Origin: Candidatus Lindowbacteria bacterium RIFCSPLOWO2_12_FULL_62_27
GTDB taxonomy: Bacteria > Lindowbacteria > 2-12-FULL-62-27
Direction: 5' to 3'
DNA length: 64,000 nt
Assembly (NCBI GenBank): GCA_001784175.1
Contig: MFPR01000030.1
Span: 109,420-173,419, forward strand
Shown: positions 25,515 through 34,441 of the stretch, piece by piece
Numbering within the stretch: the stretch's first letter is position 1
Layout of the letters: each line of letters begins with the position of its first letter
The notes under the pieces: generated by a model
Databases searched by the model: none
Told to the model about the DNA's origin: nothing
The model's input: the letters and a program-made list of their open reading frames with translations, nothing else
Position numbers and translations under genes: made by a program

Positions 25515-28500
25515 CCGGCTGCCCCCTTTTCAAAATGCCTTTGAGGTCGGACCCGTGAGGAGAATGGCAGGACACGCATTCGACCGCCCGACCATCCGGG
25601 GTCTTGATGTCTACCGGGTGGACGTGCTCTCCCTCGAATTTGTGGCAGGACTCGCATACCTTCGTGACCGTCGGGGCTTTCAGGAGCGGTCTGGCCTCGG
25701 CGTAATGGGGCGTGTGACATTTCACGCAGTCGCCCTTTTTCGCCGGCGGATGCCCGATTTTGGCCGCCGCAATGTCGCGGCGCTGGGCGGTATGACAGGT
25801 AAAACAGAGTTCGGGCGGGCGGGCGCGAAGGTTATGCTCGATGTCCGACCCATGCGGCGCGTGGCATTCGACGCACCCATTCTTCTCGATCGCTCCGTGC
25901 GCGGCTTTGCCCGCGTTCGCCGCCGGAGATTTTTGCTCGTGGCAGACGAAGCAGGCATTCTTGTTGATCGTGACGGCCTTGCCCTTGACGACCGGCTCCT
26001 CATGACAGTTGGTGCACAGGCCTTTTTTGACCGGATAATGGGCCGTGGGTTTCAGGAGTTTCTTCTCGGCGCCGCCGTGAGGGGTGTGGCACATGGAACA
26101 GCGCGCGCCGGTGACATCGTTGTTGACATGCGCCAGTTTGAATTTGGCTTCGGTCGCATCGTGGCACGTCAGGCACAGTTCGGCCACGGCGGCGTTGAGA
26201 AGCGGCTTCTGGCCGGAGCCGTGAACCGCATGACAGGTCAGACACGCGCCCTCGGCCGCCGGCGGATGGGGCACCGGGGACTGCGAAACGATTTTCGCGA
26301 TGCCGGCGTGACAGCTCAAGCATAATTTCCCGTCGTCCGCCGACAGCTTCAATCGGTTCTTCGTGTCGCCGGCGTGAGGTTCGTGACAGGACAGGCATTC
26401 GCCCTTCTTCACCGGCGGATGTTCGGAGGCGAGGGAGGACGCGAGTCGAATTTTCTCGTGACAAGACAGGCAGAGTTTTGTCCTGGGGGCCGCCAGATAC
26501 GGCTGGTCATTCGAAGCATGCGGGTTGTGGCATTTCGCGCAGTCTTCCTTGACGGGCGCATGCACGAATTTTTTCTTGAGCCAGTCGGCTTGCTGGTCGT
26601 GGCAGGTGGCGCAGACCTCCGTCCGCCGCTCCGGCAGGCCGAGCGCCGATGAATCGGTCACCTCGCCGTGGCAATTTTCGCAGCCACGCTCCTCGAAGGG
26701 CGGATGACGATGTTTCTTCAGAAGGCCCTTGTCCCCGGAGTAATGCGGCGTATGGCAGTAGGCGCAGCGCGTATTTTTGGTGAGCATATTCTTGTGTTTG
26801 TCCTGAAGATCGCCGGCGTCGAGCTTGTGGCAATCGGCGCAGAGTTCTCCCTCGGGTTTGACCAGCATCCATTTGCGGCCCGATGCGTGGGTGGCGTGGC
26901 AGGTCACGCACATCTGCTTTTTCACAGGGAAATGGGTGACGCCTGTGTCGGGGAAATTGAACTTATCCTGATGGCAATCCTGGCACGGCACGGAAGACTT
27001 CAACGTCAGCAATTTCGCTTTTTCGGAGCTGTGCGGCGCGTGGCATCGAGAGCATTGGCCCTCCTTAAACGGCGGATGGCCATCCGGGTCTTTCAACTGT
27101 TCCTTCACTTTGGCGTGACAGGTCGCACAGACCTCCACAGGCTTCGTCCGGAACATCTTGTCTTCGGAACTTTGATGCGGGTCGTGGCAGCGCGCGCACT
27201 GGCCCTCGGACACCGGGCGATGCACGACGGAAAGCTGAAAGGGCCCCTGCTTGTGGCAGGTGAAACAGAGCGCCGGAGTCGGCCTGGCGAGGAGGGACGC
27301 CTGGTTCGAAGTATGGGATGCATGGCATTTGATACACTCGCCGTTCTTGAAGGGCTGATGGGGCGTCTTGTTGGGATCCGGTTTCTTGTCGTCATGGCAG
27401 TTCTGGCACAGCGCCGGCGGCGGCTGGACGAGCAGCTTTGGATTGTTGGAGGTGTGGGACTGATGACAGTTCATGCAGTTGTCCTCCATCGGCGGATGGA
27501 CGACGCGGCCGGTAAAGTTTTCCTTTTTGTGGCATCGCAGACACAGTTCGGACGCGGGCGCGCGCAGAAGATGGTCCGTCGAACTGCCGTGCCCGAGGTG
27601 ACAGAGGATGCAGTCGCGATTCTGATAAGGCCGGTGGGTCGATTTCTCTCCGGAAGCATATTTGTGGCAGTCCACGCAGACTCCGCCGCTCTCTTTAGCC
27701 AGAAACCAGCTCTGATTCGATCCATGAGGCGCGTGGCATTTCACGCACTGGCCCCGCTTCGCCGGATCGTGCGCGCTTTTGCCTTTCGCCGTGTTCTCTT
27801 TGATTTTGGCGTGGCAGGAAAGGCAAATCTCCCCGCCATCCGCCGGCACGGAAAATTTCGCCGCGCCTTCCGACAGTTTGTGGCAGGCCGCGCATTTGCC
27901 CTCCTTGACCGGAGCGTGGAGATTGACGAGGAGGTTTTCATTTTTGGAGGCGTGCGGGCTGTGGCAGGTCAGACAATTCCCGCTTTCGATCTTCTGCCCG
28001 CTATGTTTTCCGACAAGGTCGTCGTTGAAGGTGTGACATTTGAGACACAGATCGGGCATGGGTTTGTTCAGCATGCCGGCCGACTGCTCGCCATGGGGAT
28101 TGTGGCAGACCACGCACTGGCCGTCCGAAAGATGGGGATGAACGTGCGGCAGCTCCATGTCCTTGCTTGTGTTGTCATGGCAGTCGACGCATTTCTTGCC
28201 GGGATCGACGAGACGCTTGTCGTCCGAGACGTGCGCATCGTGGCAGGCAAGGCATTTGCCGAGGGCCACGGGACTGTGGACGTTTGGACCGCGGGGAATA
28301 TTGTTGTGGCAGGTAGAACAGAGTTCGGCGGGCGGGAATTTGAGGGAAAGGCGGGGCAGAAGCCCGTGCTGTTTATGGCAGGCCAGGCAATCATTTTTCA
28401 GGACTGGGTCATGCTTGAAAGCGGACTCCTTAAAACGTGTTTTCGTTTTTCTGTGGCATTCAAAACAAAGCGCCCCGCCGGATTCACCTCTATTGACGTT

Positions 28501-28665
28501 CGTGGCGGTCGGCGTGCAGGACACAAGAAGCACCGAACACACGAGGAAGCAGGCAAGGGCCATTCGCCGCAAATGCGATGGATGAAGGCATAGAGTTCCA
28601 CCCTCCGTCTTTTTCCCGTCAGAGAACTCATGCCGATCGGATCGGCGGAAGAAACAGAAACGCAT
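25486..28665 (-). CDS. 42-heme c-type cytochrome lipoprotein
   Basis: I count 42 CXXCH motifs in 1059 residues, one about every 25. Their spacing alternates, with two motifs per unit: L-C-xx-CH, then HxPVKxGxCxxCHxPHGS, then LL and a Pro-x-x-L-C. This is the doubled-CXXCH pattern, repeated about 20 times. Each second heme is followed by PHGS/PHAS, supplying a distal His. The N-terminus has a lipobox (VLLVSC, Cys50) and no other hydrophobic segment, so the protein is lipid-anchored at the outer membrane or surface. The start at 28665 follows GGGAGG; a shorter TTG or ATG start near 28563-28572 is possible. It is a likely molecular wire for extracellular electron transfer. The last codons overlap the propeller gene. 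Confidence 0.93.
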   Translation of the reverse strand: MRFCFFRRSDRHEFSDGKKTEGGTLCLHPSHLRRMALACFLVCSVLLVSCTPTATNVNRGESGGALCFECHRKTKTRFKESAFKHDPVLKNDCLACHKQHGLLPRLSLKFPPAELCSTCHNNIPRGPNVHSPVALGKCLACHDAHVSDDKRLVDPGKKCVDCHDNTSKDMELPHVHPHLSDGQCVVCHNPHGEQSAGMLNKPMPDLCLKCHTFNDDLVGKHSGQKIESGNCLTCHSPHASKNENLLVNLHAPVKEGKCAACHKLSEGAAKFSVPADGGEICLSCHAKIKENTAKGKSAHDPAKRGQCVKCHAPHGSNQSWFLAKESGGVCVDCHKYASGEKSTHRPYQNRDCILCHLGHGSSTDHLLRAPASELCLRCHKKENFTGRVVHPPMEDNCMNCHQSHTSNNPKLLVQPPPALCQNCHDDKKPDPNKTPHQPFKNGECIKCHASHTSNQASLLARPTPALCFTCHKQGPFQLSVVHRPVSEGQCARCHDPHQSSEDKMFRTKPVEVCATCHAKVKEQLKDPDGHPPFKEGQCSRCHAPHSSEKAKLLTLKSSVPCQDCHQDKFNFPDTGVTHFPVKKQMCVTCHATHASGRKWMLVKPEGELCADCHKLDAGDLQDKHKNMLTKNTRCAYCHTPHYSGDKGLLKKHRHPPFEERGCENCHGEVTDSSALGLPERRTEVCATCHDQQADWLKKKFVHAPVKEDCAKCHNPHASNDQPYLAAPRTKLCLSCHEKIRLASSLASEHPPVKKGECLSCHEPHAGDTKNRLKLSADDGKLCLSCHAGIAKIVSQSPVPHPPAAEGACLTCHAVHGSGQKPLLNAAVAELCLTCHDATEAKFKLAHVNNDVTGARCSMCHTPHGGAEKKLLKPTAHYPVKKGLCTNCHEEPVVKGKAVTINKNACFVCHEQKSPAANAGKAAHGAIEKNGCVECHAPHGSDIEHNLRARPPELCFTCHTAQRRDIAAAKIGHPPAKKGDCVKCHTPHYAEARPLLKAPTVTKVCESCHKFEGEHVHPVDIKTPDGRAVECVSCHSPHGSDLKGILKRGQPDVCQQCHKG

Positions 28666-28936
28666 CGCGGCGATTCCTCCCTTCCTGGTCGGGTCCTCGA
28701 ATTACTCCGGAGTCCCTACAAACCGCTTGGTATGTAGTCAGTTATGCAAAATACGTACCGGCTTGGGAAATGCCTGGGAAGTAGTCTGTAACCTTTTTAT
28801 TTGACAGGGATTGGCCACTTTGTCCGAAGGAAATGGACAAATATGTCACAATATCACATATGTATTATATTATGACACATGTCCGCCGAAGGACATGCTA
28901 CGCGTCCTCGTACATAAGTCCATCGAGGCCCGACGG
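28666..28936. promoter_or_regulatory. Regulatory region upstream of the 42-heme cytochrome gene
   Basis: This AT-rich stretch separates two minus-strand cytochrome genes. It holds two related inverted repeats: TTTGTCC/GGACAAA (28819-28825 and 28835-28841) and CATGTCC/GGACATG (28878-28884 and 28891-28897), both with a TGTCC...GGACA core. On the minus strand the second has a TTCG-containing loop and directly follows the tetraheme gene, so it may terminate that gene or be bound by a regulator. A further imperfect ATGTCA...TGACACAT dyad surrounds 28842-28880. Confidence 0.5.
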
Positions 28937-29575
28937 TTATTTGGTTTCGGGTTCAGGCGCCGACTCTGGTTTGTATTCCGGGGCGGCACCGGGTGCGGCC
29001 GGCAGTTCGCCTTCGTGTCCCGGCTGATAGTGCGCGATCTTCTTCCACGCCGCTTGGGCCTCAAATCCGACTGCCGTATCCCACGTTGGCGCCTTTTCGT
29101 TGTGGCATCCGGCACAGACCGCCGCCGTCGGATGGACCAGACCGTTCGCCACCGCCGCCTGAGAATCCTTCATAACGCTCATCTTCGCGTAATCCGCGCC
29201 GGCCCCGTGACAGTGTTCGCACTGGACGCCGTCCTCCATCCTGAACTTCTCTCCCAGCAGCGACGTGTCCGCTTTGAAGGCGGTCACATGACAGACCAGG
29301 CACTCGTCCGATTTCTGGGGGTCGCCCTCCAGTCCGGCCTTCTTCGCAATCTCTTTGGCCGTGTCCGTGCCGAGCGTCTCGTAAGCCCGCGCGTGGCCGC
29401 TCTCTTTCCAGATCTTATACTGCGCCCCTTTGGCATCGGACTTGTGACACATTCCGCATTTGTCCGCGCCGACAAACCCGTGTTCGACGTTGGCCGGCGC
29501 CGTCTCCTCCGCGTTCGCCTTCAAGGACCCCATGAACCCAACCATCACCAGCGATACAAACAGAAATCTTTTCAT
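28937..29575 (-). CDS. Tetraheme cytochrome c554-like protein
   Basis: The 212 residues begin with a signal peptide (FLFVSLVMVGFMGSLKANA). Four CXXCH motifs are present: CGMCH, CLVCH, CEHCH and CAGCH. The segments GFVGADKCGMCHKSD, IWKESGHARAYETL and GVQCEHCHGAGADY are those of the cytochrome c554/c' family (tetraheme electron carriers). The last 30 residues are a Pro/Glu/Ala-rich tail. It is periplasmic. It is transcribed separately from the 42-heme gene and is a good candidate for delivering electrons from the inner membrane. Confidence 0.88.
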   Translation of the reverse strand: MKRFLFVSLVMVGFMGSLKANAEETAPANVEHGFVGADKCGMCHKSDAKGAQYKIWKESGHARAYETLGTDTAKEIAKKAGLEGDPQKSDECLVCHVTAFKADTSLLGEKFRMEDGVQCEHCHGAGADYAKMSVMKDSQAAVANGLVHPTAAVCAGCHNEKAPTWDTAVGFEAQAAWKKIAHYQPGHEGELPAAPGAAPEYKPESAPEPETK

Positions 29576-29676
29576 CCTTCGATTCTCCTTCTGTTTCTCA
29601 TGGATGATCTCCGCTCCGTACGGGGGAGAACCTTCATGCGCAGATCACATTCATTTATGCCGAACGCCGCGCCTCG

Positions 29677-30450
29677 TTACGCGTAGCTGTGCAGCCCGGA
29701 CAGCAGATAATTCACGCCGAAATAGGTGAAGAGCACGCAGGCGAATCCGCCGATGGCCAGCCACGCGAACCGGGCGCCTTCCCATTTTCGGACGCGGCGC
29801 AGGTGGATGGCGAGGGCGTAGATGATCCACGTGATGAGCGACCAGGTTTCCTTCGGATCCCACGACCAGTACGTGCCCCAGGCTTCGTTCGCCCACACGG
29901 CGCCGAGGACAATACCGACTGTCAGGAGAATGAATCCGAGGATGATGGCGCGAAAGGTGAAGGCATCGAGGGCTTTTTCAAGGCCGTTTTTTTGGATGAG
30001 AAACACGATGGATGAAAGCGTGGCCAGGCCGAGCGCCGCGTAGGCCATGAGCGTGGTGGAGACATGAAAGAGCAGCCAATTCGATTGGAGCGCCGGAACG
30101 AGCGGGCGGATGGATTTGTCGAGGAGCGCGGCGATGCCGAGAAAGAGGAGCGCCAGGATCGCGGTCCAGAATCCGAGGCCGGGGATGGACCACTTGATGG
30201 AAAAAATAAAATGAAAGAGCAGGATCGACCACGTGAGGCTCACCAGGGATTCGAACTGGTTGGACAGCGGAGCGAACCCGCCGACGTTCCACCGCGTTGC
30301 CAGAAAAACGGTCAGGAGAATCCAGCTCACTCCCAGCGAGAGGACAGCCAAAAAATCAAAAACAGGCCGGGCGACCAGGCGGCGAATGGCGCCGAAAAGC
30401 AGAGTCGCGAGGAGACACCCAAAGGCCGCGTTCAGAAGGAGGGGGCTCAC
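29677..30450 (-). CDS. ccsA: CcsA-type cytochrome c biogenesis protein, second copy
   Basis: The start is placed at the GTG that overlaps the resB stop by four bases (GTGA), giving 257 residues; the open frame extends further but only as a shadow of resB. Seven to eight membrane helices are followed by the signature WGTYWSWDPKETW. It is the direct partner of the resB gene upstream, forming a complete System II heme-ligation pair next to the tetraheme and 42-heme genes. The terminal segment LFTYFGVNYLLSGLHSYA is typical of the family. Confidence 0.92.
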   Translation of the reverse strand: MSPLLLNAAFGCLLATLLFGAIRRLVARPVFDFLAVLSLGVSWILLTVFLATRWNVGGFAPLSNQFESLVSLTWSILLFHFIFSIKWSIPGLGFWTAILALLFLGIAALLDKSIRPLVPALQSNWLLFHVSTTLMAYAALGLATLSSIVFLIQKNGLEKALDAFTFRAIILGFILLTVGIVLGAVWANEAWGTYWSWDPKETWSLITWIIYALAIHLRRVRKWEGARFAWLAIGGFACVLFTYFGVNYLLSGLHSYA

Positions 30451-31541
30451 CGGGATTTTGGATTTTGGATATTGGATTTCGGATTGCCGGCAAAAGACCA
30501 GACGAGGCCGAGCGGAAGGAGCGCAAACCCGGCGTAGACCATCGGCACGCTGGGGTCTTTGGCCACCTGGATGGAACTGAACGCCGGATCGTTCGGATCG
30601 TAGCCGGACTGGTAGAAGGCATAGCCTTTGTAACGGAACGGCTCGTTGACATGAATGGTTTTCTGGGCCGCGACCCGGCCATTTTCCAGAATGCTCAGAT
30701 GGCTGCGGAATTGCCGGATGTCGCCGGGCCGGAATTCGTAAACGGCTTGCAAAGTCGCGCAACAGGACATTTCCTTTTCCGGTCCGTGGGAAGAGGCGTC
30801 GGTGGCGTTGTGCCGGCCGAAATCCGGGAATTTGGCGAACAGCCAGCGCCTGGCGGCGTGGCCGCTTTTCACGATTTCGAGTTGCACAGCGGGATTGACC
30901 GGCTGGTCGGAAACGTTTGCCGGGCCGTTTTCGCCCATCATGAAATGGGAAAAGACCGCCAGAACGCGAACGTCGGCGTCGAGCGGATTTAATCGATACG
31001 TTCCGGGTCCGGCGACTTGCAGAGACTCGGATTTCCCGGAGGCGTGATCCGAAAAATGCAGGAGATGAACGCCGCCGGCGCGGTCAATCGTGAAATGATC
31101 GAGCCTGATTTGGAATGGAATATTCTTTGTTCGGGTTTCGTCCAGATGAAAACTGCCCCTGACCTGGCCCGCCCGCATGGGCAGGATGCCATGATCCGCC
31201 CACATCCACCGGACGGCGGCGCCGAGGAGAATCAGGAGCACCGCCGCATGAGTCACAAAAACTCCCGGACGCGACCGGATGGTCCGGATGCGCATGAGGG
31301 AACAGGCGGCGAGGTTGACGGCGAGCGCGGCAAGGAGAAGATTGAACCACGCGGTGGAAAAGAGCCGGTCGAGGCCGAGACCGAGAACGAGTCGCGATCC
31401 TGTGGGGCCCAGCATTTTTGGATAGACCTCCGGCGACTCGCCCTGCGGAATCGCTGCGCCGATGACGCAGGCCAAAACGATCAAGCCCAGGAGCCAGAAG
31501 AGCAGCCGGATGGAAGCCAGTTTCGAAAGGATCGAATTCAT
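30447..31541 (-). CDS. resB: ResB cytochrome c biogenesis protein
   Basis: The 364 residues start at MNSILSKLASIRLLFWLLG (an in-frame GTG 11 codons earlier is possible). Three N-terminal helices, a large periplasmic domain (about 120-330, with NPAVQLEIV, RRWLFAKFPDFG and FRYKGYAFYQSGYDPNDPA) and a final helix (VYAGFALLPLGLVWSF) form the complete ResB layout. The last 11 residues are encoded by a heptamer repeat at 30453-30487 and are probably a recent, non-functional extension. It is translationally coupled to ccsA. Confidence 0.9.
   Translation of the reverse strand: MNSILSKLASIRLLFWLLGLIVLACVIGAAIPQGESPEVYPKMLGPTGSRLVLGLGLDRLFSTAWFNLLLAALAVNLAACSLMRIRTIRSRPGVFVTHAAVLLILLGAAVRWMWADHGILPMRAGQVRGSFHLDETRTKNIPFQIRLDHFTIDRAGGVHLLHFSDHASGKSESLQVAGPGTYRLNPLDADVRVLAVFSHFMMGENGPANVSDQPVNPAVQLEIVKSGHAARRWLFAKFPDFGRHNATDASSHGPEKEMSCCATLQAVYEFRPGDIRQFRSHLSILENGRVAAQKTIHVNEPFRYKGYAFYQSGYDPNDPAFSSIQVAKDPSVPMVYAGFALLPLGLVWSFAGNPKSNIQNPKSR
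30453..30487. repeat. Heptamer tandem repeat (GGATTTT)n at the end of resB
   Basis: Nearly five tandem copies of a seven-base unit are present: GGATTTT, GGATTTT, GGATATT, GGATTTC, GGATT. In the resB frame they encode NPKSNIQNPKS. This peptide is a familiar product of short dispersed repeats in many bacterial genomes, so the resB C-terminus has been shaped by repeat expansion rather than selection on the protein. Confidence 0.7.
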
Positions 31542-31702
31542 GAGCCAACCTACTGCAAAAGCTGTTCCGGACAATCAGGAGAAGGGCGGGAAATGCGTAA
31601 TCTCTCGGAATGCAGGTGGATGGCGTTTCGGGCCGATGGCGGGGATCGTCCTGGGATGTAATGAATCAGGGCAAACAATATTCCGGTTTAAAACAATTCA
31701 GC

Positions 31703-31731
31703 TTGAAGCCGATTTTCCACGCTGATAAAAT
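31703..31731 (+). promoter_or_regulatory. Sigma-70-type promoter of batA
   Basis: TTGAAG (31703-31708), a 17-base spacer and TAAAAT (31726-31731) precede the batA ATG at 31742. Predicted transcription start is about 31738, leaving a leader of only a few bases and no Shine-Dalgarno sequence. The remaining 31575-31700 stretch has no gene and should also hold the resB promoter on the other strand, which I could not define. Confidence 0.6.
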
Positions 31732-31741
31732 CCCGGCGATC

Positions 31742-32740
31742 ATGAGCTGGACGTTCCGGCATCCGCATTTTTTGTGGCTCTTGGCGCTCGCTGCGGTCCC
31801 GCTCGTCCGCGAGTTCGTGTGGAAACCGGCGGCCGCCGCGCTCGGATTCTCCGCCACGGCCCGCGCCGCGCGGCGCGGGCCGACCGCTCGCGCGATGGGC
31901 CTCCGGTCCCTCGCTGTTTTCCGTTCGATCGCGATCGTCCTCGCGGTCGGCGCCCTTGCCCGGCCGCAGGCCGGCGACGAGCAGTCGAAGGTGTGCGTCG
32001 AGGGGATCGCCATCGAGCTGGTGGTCGACGTTTCCGGAAGCATGGCGCAGGAGGACATGGTCTACGAGGGCGCCCGGAGGTCGCGGCTCGAAACGGCCAA
32101 ACACGTCATCGACGGGTTTGTCCGCGGCCGCGCCGACGACCTGATCGGCCTGACAACGTTCAGCGCCTATCCGAACGAAGTCTGTCCCCTGACGCTCGAC
32201 TACGGCATGCTGTCGAAATTTTTTGAACACGTGCAGCCGGACAAATTTTTCGGATACACCGCCATCGGCGACGGGATCGTCCAGGGGGCGGCGCTTCTCA
32301 AGGAGTCGACCGCCCAGAGCAAGGTCATGGTGCTCCTCACCGACGGGCTGAACAATTTCGGCGCGACGCACCCCGTCGAGGCGGCCCGGATGGCCGCCCA
32401 GCTCGGGATCCGGATTTATGCGATCGGGATCGTGCCGGACCAGGCGGCGCAGTCGTCCGTCGATTTTTTCGGCCGCAAAATTTTCATGCGCGGACAGGAA
32501 GTCGACGAGGAAACTCTTCGGCAGGTCGCAACGGAAGCTCGCGGGCGGTACTTCGCGGCCGCCGACGGGGGAAAACTTAAAAAAATATATGAGGAAATCA
32601 ACAAGCTGGAAAAAACAGAGCACTTCACGGAAAAATATCTCCAGTACCGCGAGCTGTATCACGTTCCCCTCGCCGCTTCCCTCGGACTGGTTTTCACCGA
32701 GTCGATCCTCGGACTGACGCTTTTTCGGAAAAAACCCTGA
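31742..32740 (+). CDS. batA: BatA-like VWA membrane protein
   Basis: This 332-residue protein has N-terminal helices (FLWLLALAAVPLVREFVW and FRSIAIVLAVGALARPQ), a VWA domain with the MIDAS motif DVSGSM, then TFSAYPNEVCPLTLDY and LLTDGLNNFG, and a C-terminal helix (AASLGLVFTESILGLTLF). This is the standard BatA topology with the VWA domain in the periplasm. The start is the ATG just after a good promoter; the open frame runs 44 codons further upstream without a ribosome site. It overlaps the next gene by one base. Confidence 0.88.
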   Translation: MSWTFRHPHFLWLLALAAVPLVREFVWKPAAAALGFSATARAARRGPTARAMGLRSLAVFRSIAIVLAVGALARPQAGDEQSKVCVEGIAIELVVDVSGSMAQEDMVYEGARRSRLETAKHVIDGFVRGRADDLIGLTTFSAYPNEVCPLTLDYGMLSKFFEHVQPDKFFGYTAIGDGIVQGAALLKESTAQSKVMVLLTDGLNNFGATHPVEAARMAAQLGIRIYAIGIVPDQAAQSSVDFFGRKIFMRGQEVDEETLRQVATEARGRYFAAADGGKLKKIYEEINKLEKTEHFTEKYLQYRELYHVPLAASLGLVFTESILGLTLFRKKP

Positions 32741-34440
32741 TGGCCACCGAGTCCTCTTTCCTCATCGCCCACCCAGCCGCGCTGTGGCTCGTTTGGGCGC
32801 TGCCGGCCGTGGCTGCTGCGTTCTGGCTCACCTGGCGCTGGAACCGGCAGGCGCTGGCGCGGTATTTTTCGGCGGACCAGTTGTCGCGGCTGGCCGGGTC
32901 GGTCAGCCCGGCGCGGCGGCGGGCGAAACTCGCGCTGCTTCTCCTTGCTCTGCTGTTCTCGATCCTGGCCTTGGCCGAGCCGAAGTGGGGCGTGGAGGAA
33001 CAGACGGTCCATACCTCCGGCCGCGACATCCTGGTCCTTCTGGACGTTTCGAAAAGCATGCTGGCGACGGACGTCGCGCCGTCGCGTCTTGAGCGGGTCA
33101 AACTCGACATTCAGGACATGGTCGGCGTCCTCAAGGGCGACCGGATCGGCCTGATCGTGTTCGCCGGCCATCCGGTGTTGAAATGTCCCCTCACGATCGA
33201 TTACGCCTTTTTCCGCCGCGCGCTGGACCGGGCCGGCGTTCAGTCCGTGACGCGCGGCGGCACGTTGATCGGCGACGCCATCCGGCTCGGCATCGACGCC
33301 TTCACCGATCAGATCCCTAACAACAAGACGATGCTGCTGATCAGCGACGGCGAGGATCAGGGAAGTTACCCGATCGAGGCCGCGCGGCAGGCGGCGGAAC
33401 GCGGGATCCGCATTTTCACGGTGGGCGTCGGTGACCGCGACTTCGGCAGCCGCATCCGGGTCGACGGAGACTTCGTCCGGGATGAAGGCAAAGAGGTCTG
33501 GACGAAACTCAATCCGGATGAACTCCGGAGAATCGCCCAGGAAACCGCCGGCGGATACATCCCCGCCGGGACGCGGTCTCTCGATCTGGACCGGATCTAC
33601 CGGCAGAAAATATCGGCCGCGGGCGGGGGCGCGCTGGAGGAAACGAAGAAAACGTTTGTCGAGAGCCGGTATCAACTGTTTTTGTTCTTCGGCGTCCTGT
33701 TTCTCGCGGCGGAGTGCCTGATGTCCGACCGGGTGAGGACGCGGCGCATCGCGGCGATGCTTGTGTTCCTGTGCTTTTGCGCTCCTTCGTTCGGCGCCGG
33801 GCCGGACTTGCCGGACGTGTTCGATTTGTATAACGAAGGCCGCGCGCTCTACGAGAATGGCGCCTACGACTCCGCGGCCGAGTATTTTTCCAGGGCGTCG
33901 ACAGGCCCTTCCGCGGATTTTGAATGTGACGCGTTTTATAATCTCGGAAACGCGAATGTCCAAAAAGCCGGCCGACAAAAAGACGCCGACCTGCCTGGCG
34001 CCATCCAGTCGCTCCGCCTGGCAGTCTCAGCCTACCGCGAATCCCTCGACCGGCGGCCCGGCAAAAAAGACGCGCAGCACAATCTTGAGCTGGCCCGGCG
34101 GCTGTTGAAACAATTGGTCGAACTTCAGAGAAAGAAAGAACAGGAAGACAGGAAACGGCAGGATCAGAAAAAGGATCAGACCGATACGCAGGCCGGCCAG
34201 AACGCGGGCGATACGTCCCAAGGGCAGCCCAACCCGCAGTCGTCGCCGAACCAGGGGCCGCAGGATCAGGGTAAATCCTTCAACCAAAAAGAGGCGGAGA
34301 GACAAATGAAGGATCGCCTCAAAGAGATGCAGGACCTCCGGCAGCAGCTCATGCAGGCCGCGCGGCAGAGGGGCGTCGACCCGGAAAAAAATCAGGAACA
34401 GGCCGTGGGCGTGGTCGGCGGCGCGGTCAAGGACTGGTAG
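32740..34440 (+). CDS. batB: BatB-BatC fusion: VWA domain plus TPR region
   Basis: In this 566-residue protein, residues 1-310 repeat the BatA plan: two helices, DVSKSM as the MIDAS motif, LLISDGEDQGS, and a helix at QLFLFFGVLFLAAECLM. A second hydrophobic stretch (IAAMLVFLCFCAPSFGAG) then leads to a TPR domain (about 365-465, with YNLGNANVQKAGRQ and DAQHNLELARRLLKQL) and a Gln/Pro-rich tail. In many genomes the TPR part is a separate BatC protein, so this is a fused BatB-BatC. It is coupled to batA and followed one base later by batD. Confidence 0.87.
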   Translation: MATESSFLIAHPAALWLVWALPAVAAAFWLTWRWNRQALARYFSADQLSRLAGSVSPARRRAKLALLLLALLFSILALAEPKWGVEEQTVHTSGRDILVLLDVSKSMLATDVAPSRLERVKLDIQDMVGVLKGDRIGLIVFAGHPVLKCPLTIDYAFFRRALDRAGVQSVTRGGTLIGDAIRLGIDAFTDQIPNNKTMLLISDGEDQGSYPIEAARQAAERGIRIFTVGVGDRDFGSRIRVDGDFVRDEGKEVWTKLNPDELRRIAQETAGGYIPAGTRSLDLDRIYRQKISAAGGGALEETKKTFVESRYQLFLFFGVLFLAAECLMSDRVRTRRIAAMLVFLCFCAPSFGAGPDLPDVFDLYNEGRALYENGAYDSAAEYFSRASTGPSADFECDAFYNLGNANVQKAGRQKDADLPGAIQSLRLAVSAYRESLDRRPGKKDAQHNLELARRLLKQLVELQRKKEQEDRKRQDQKKDQTDTQAGQNAGDTSQGQPNPQSSPNQGPQDQGKSFNQKEAERQMKDRLKEMQDLRQQLMQAARQRGVDPEKNQEQAVGVVGGAVKDW

Positions 34441-34441
34441 G

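Noticed and set aside
26668-28593. A 641-codon plus-strand frame opposite the 42-heme gene
   Set aside because: It mirrors the repeated heme motifs and is a shadow of the highly regular cytochrome repeats; no ribosome site or known domain.
25486-28665. The regular 75-150-base periodicity here as a CRISPR or DNA repeat array
   Set aside because: The periodicity is that of the protein's heme repeats; the DNA copies are diverged and in frame.
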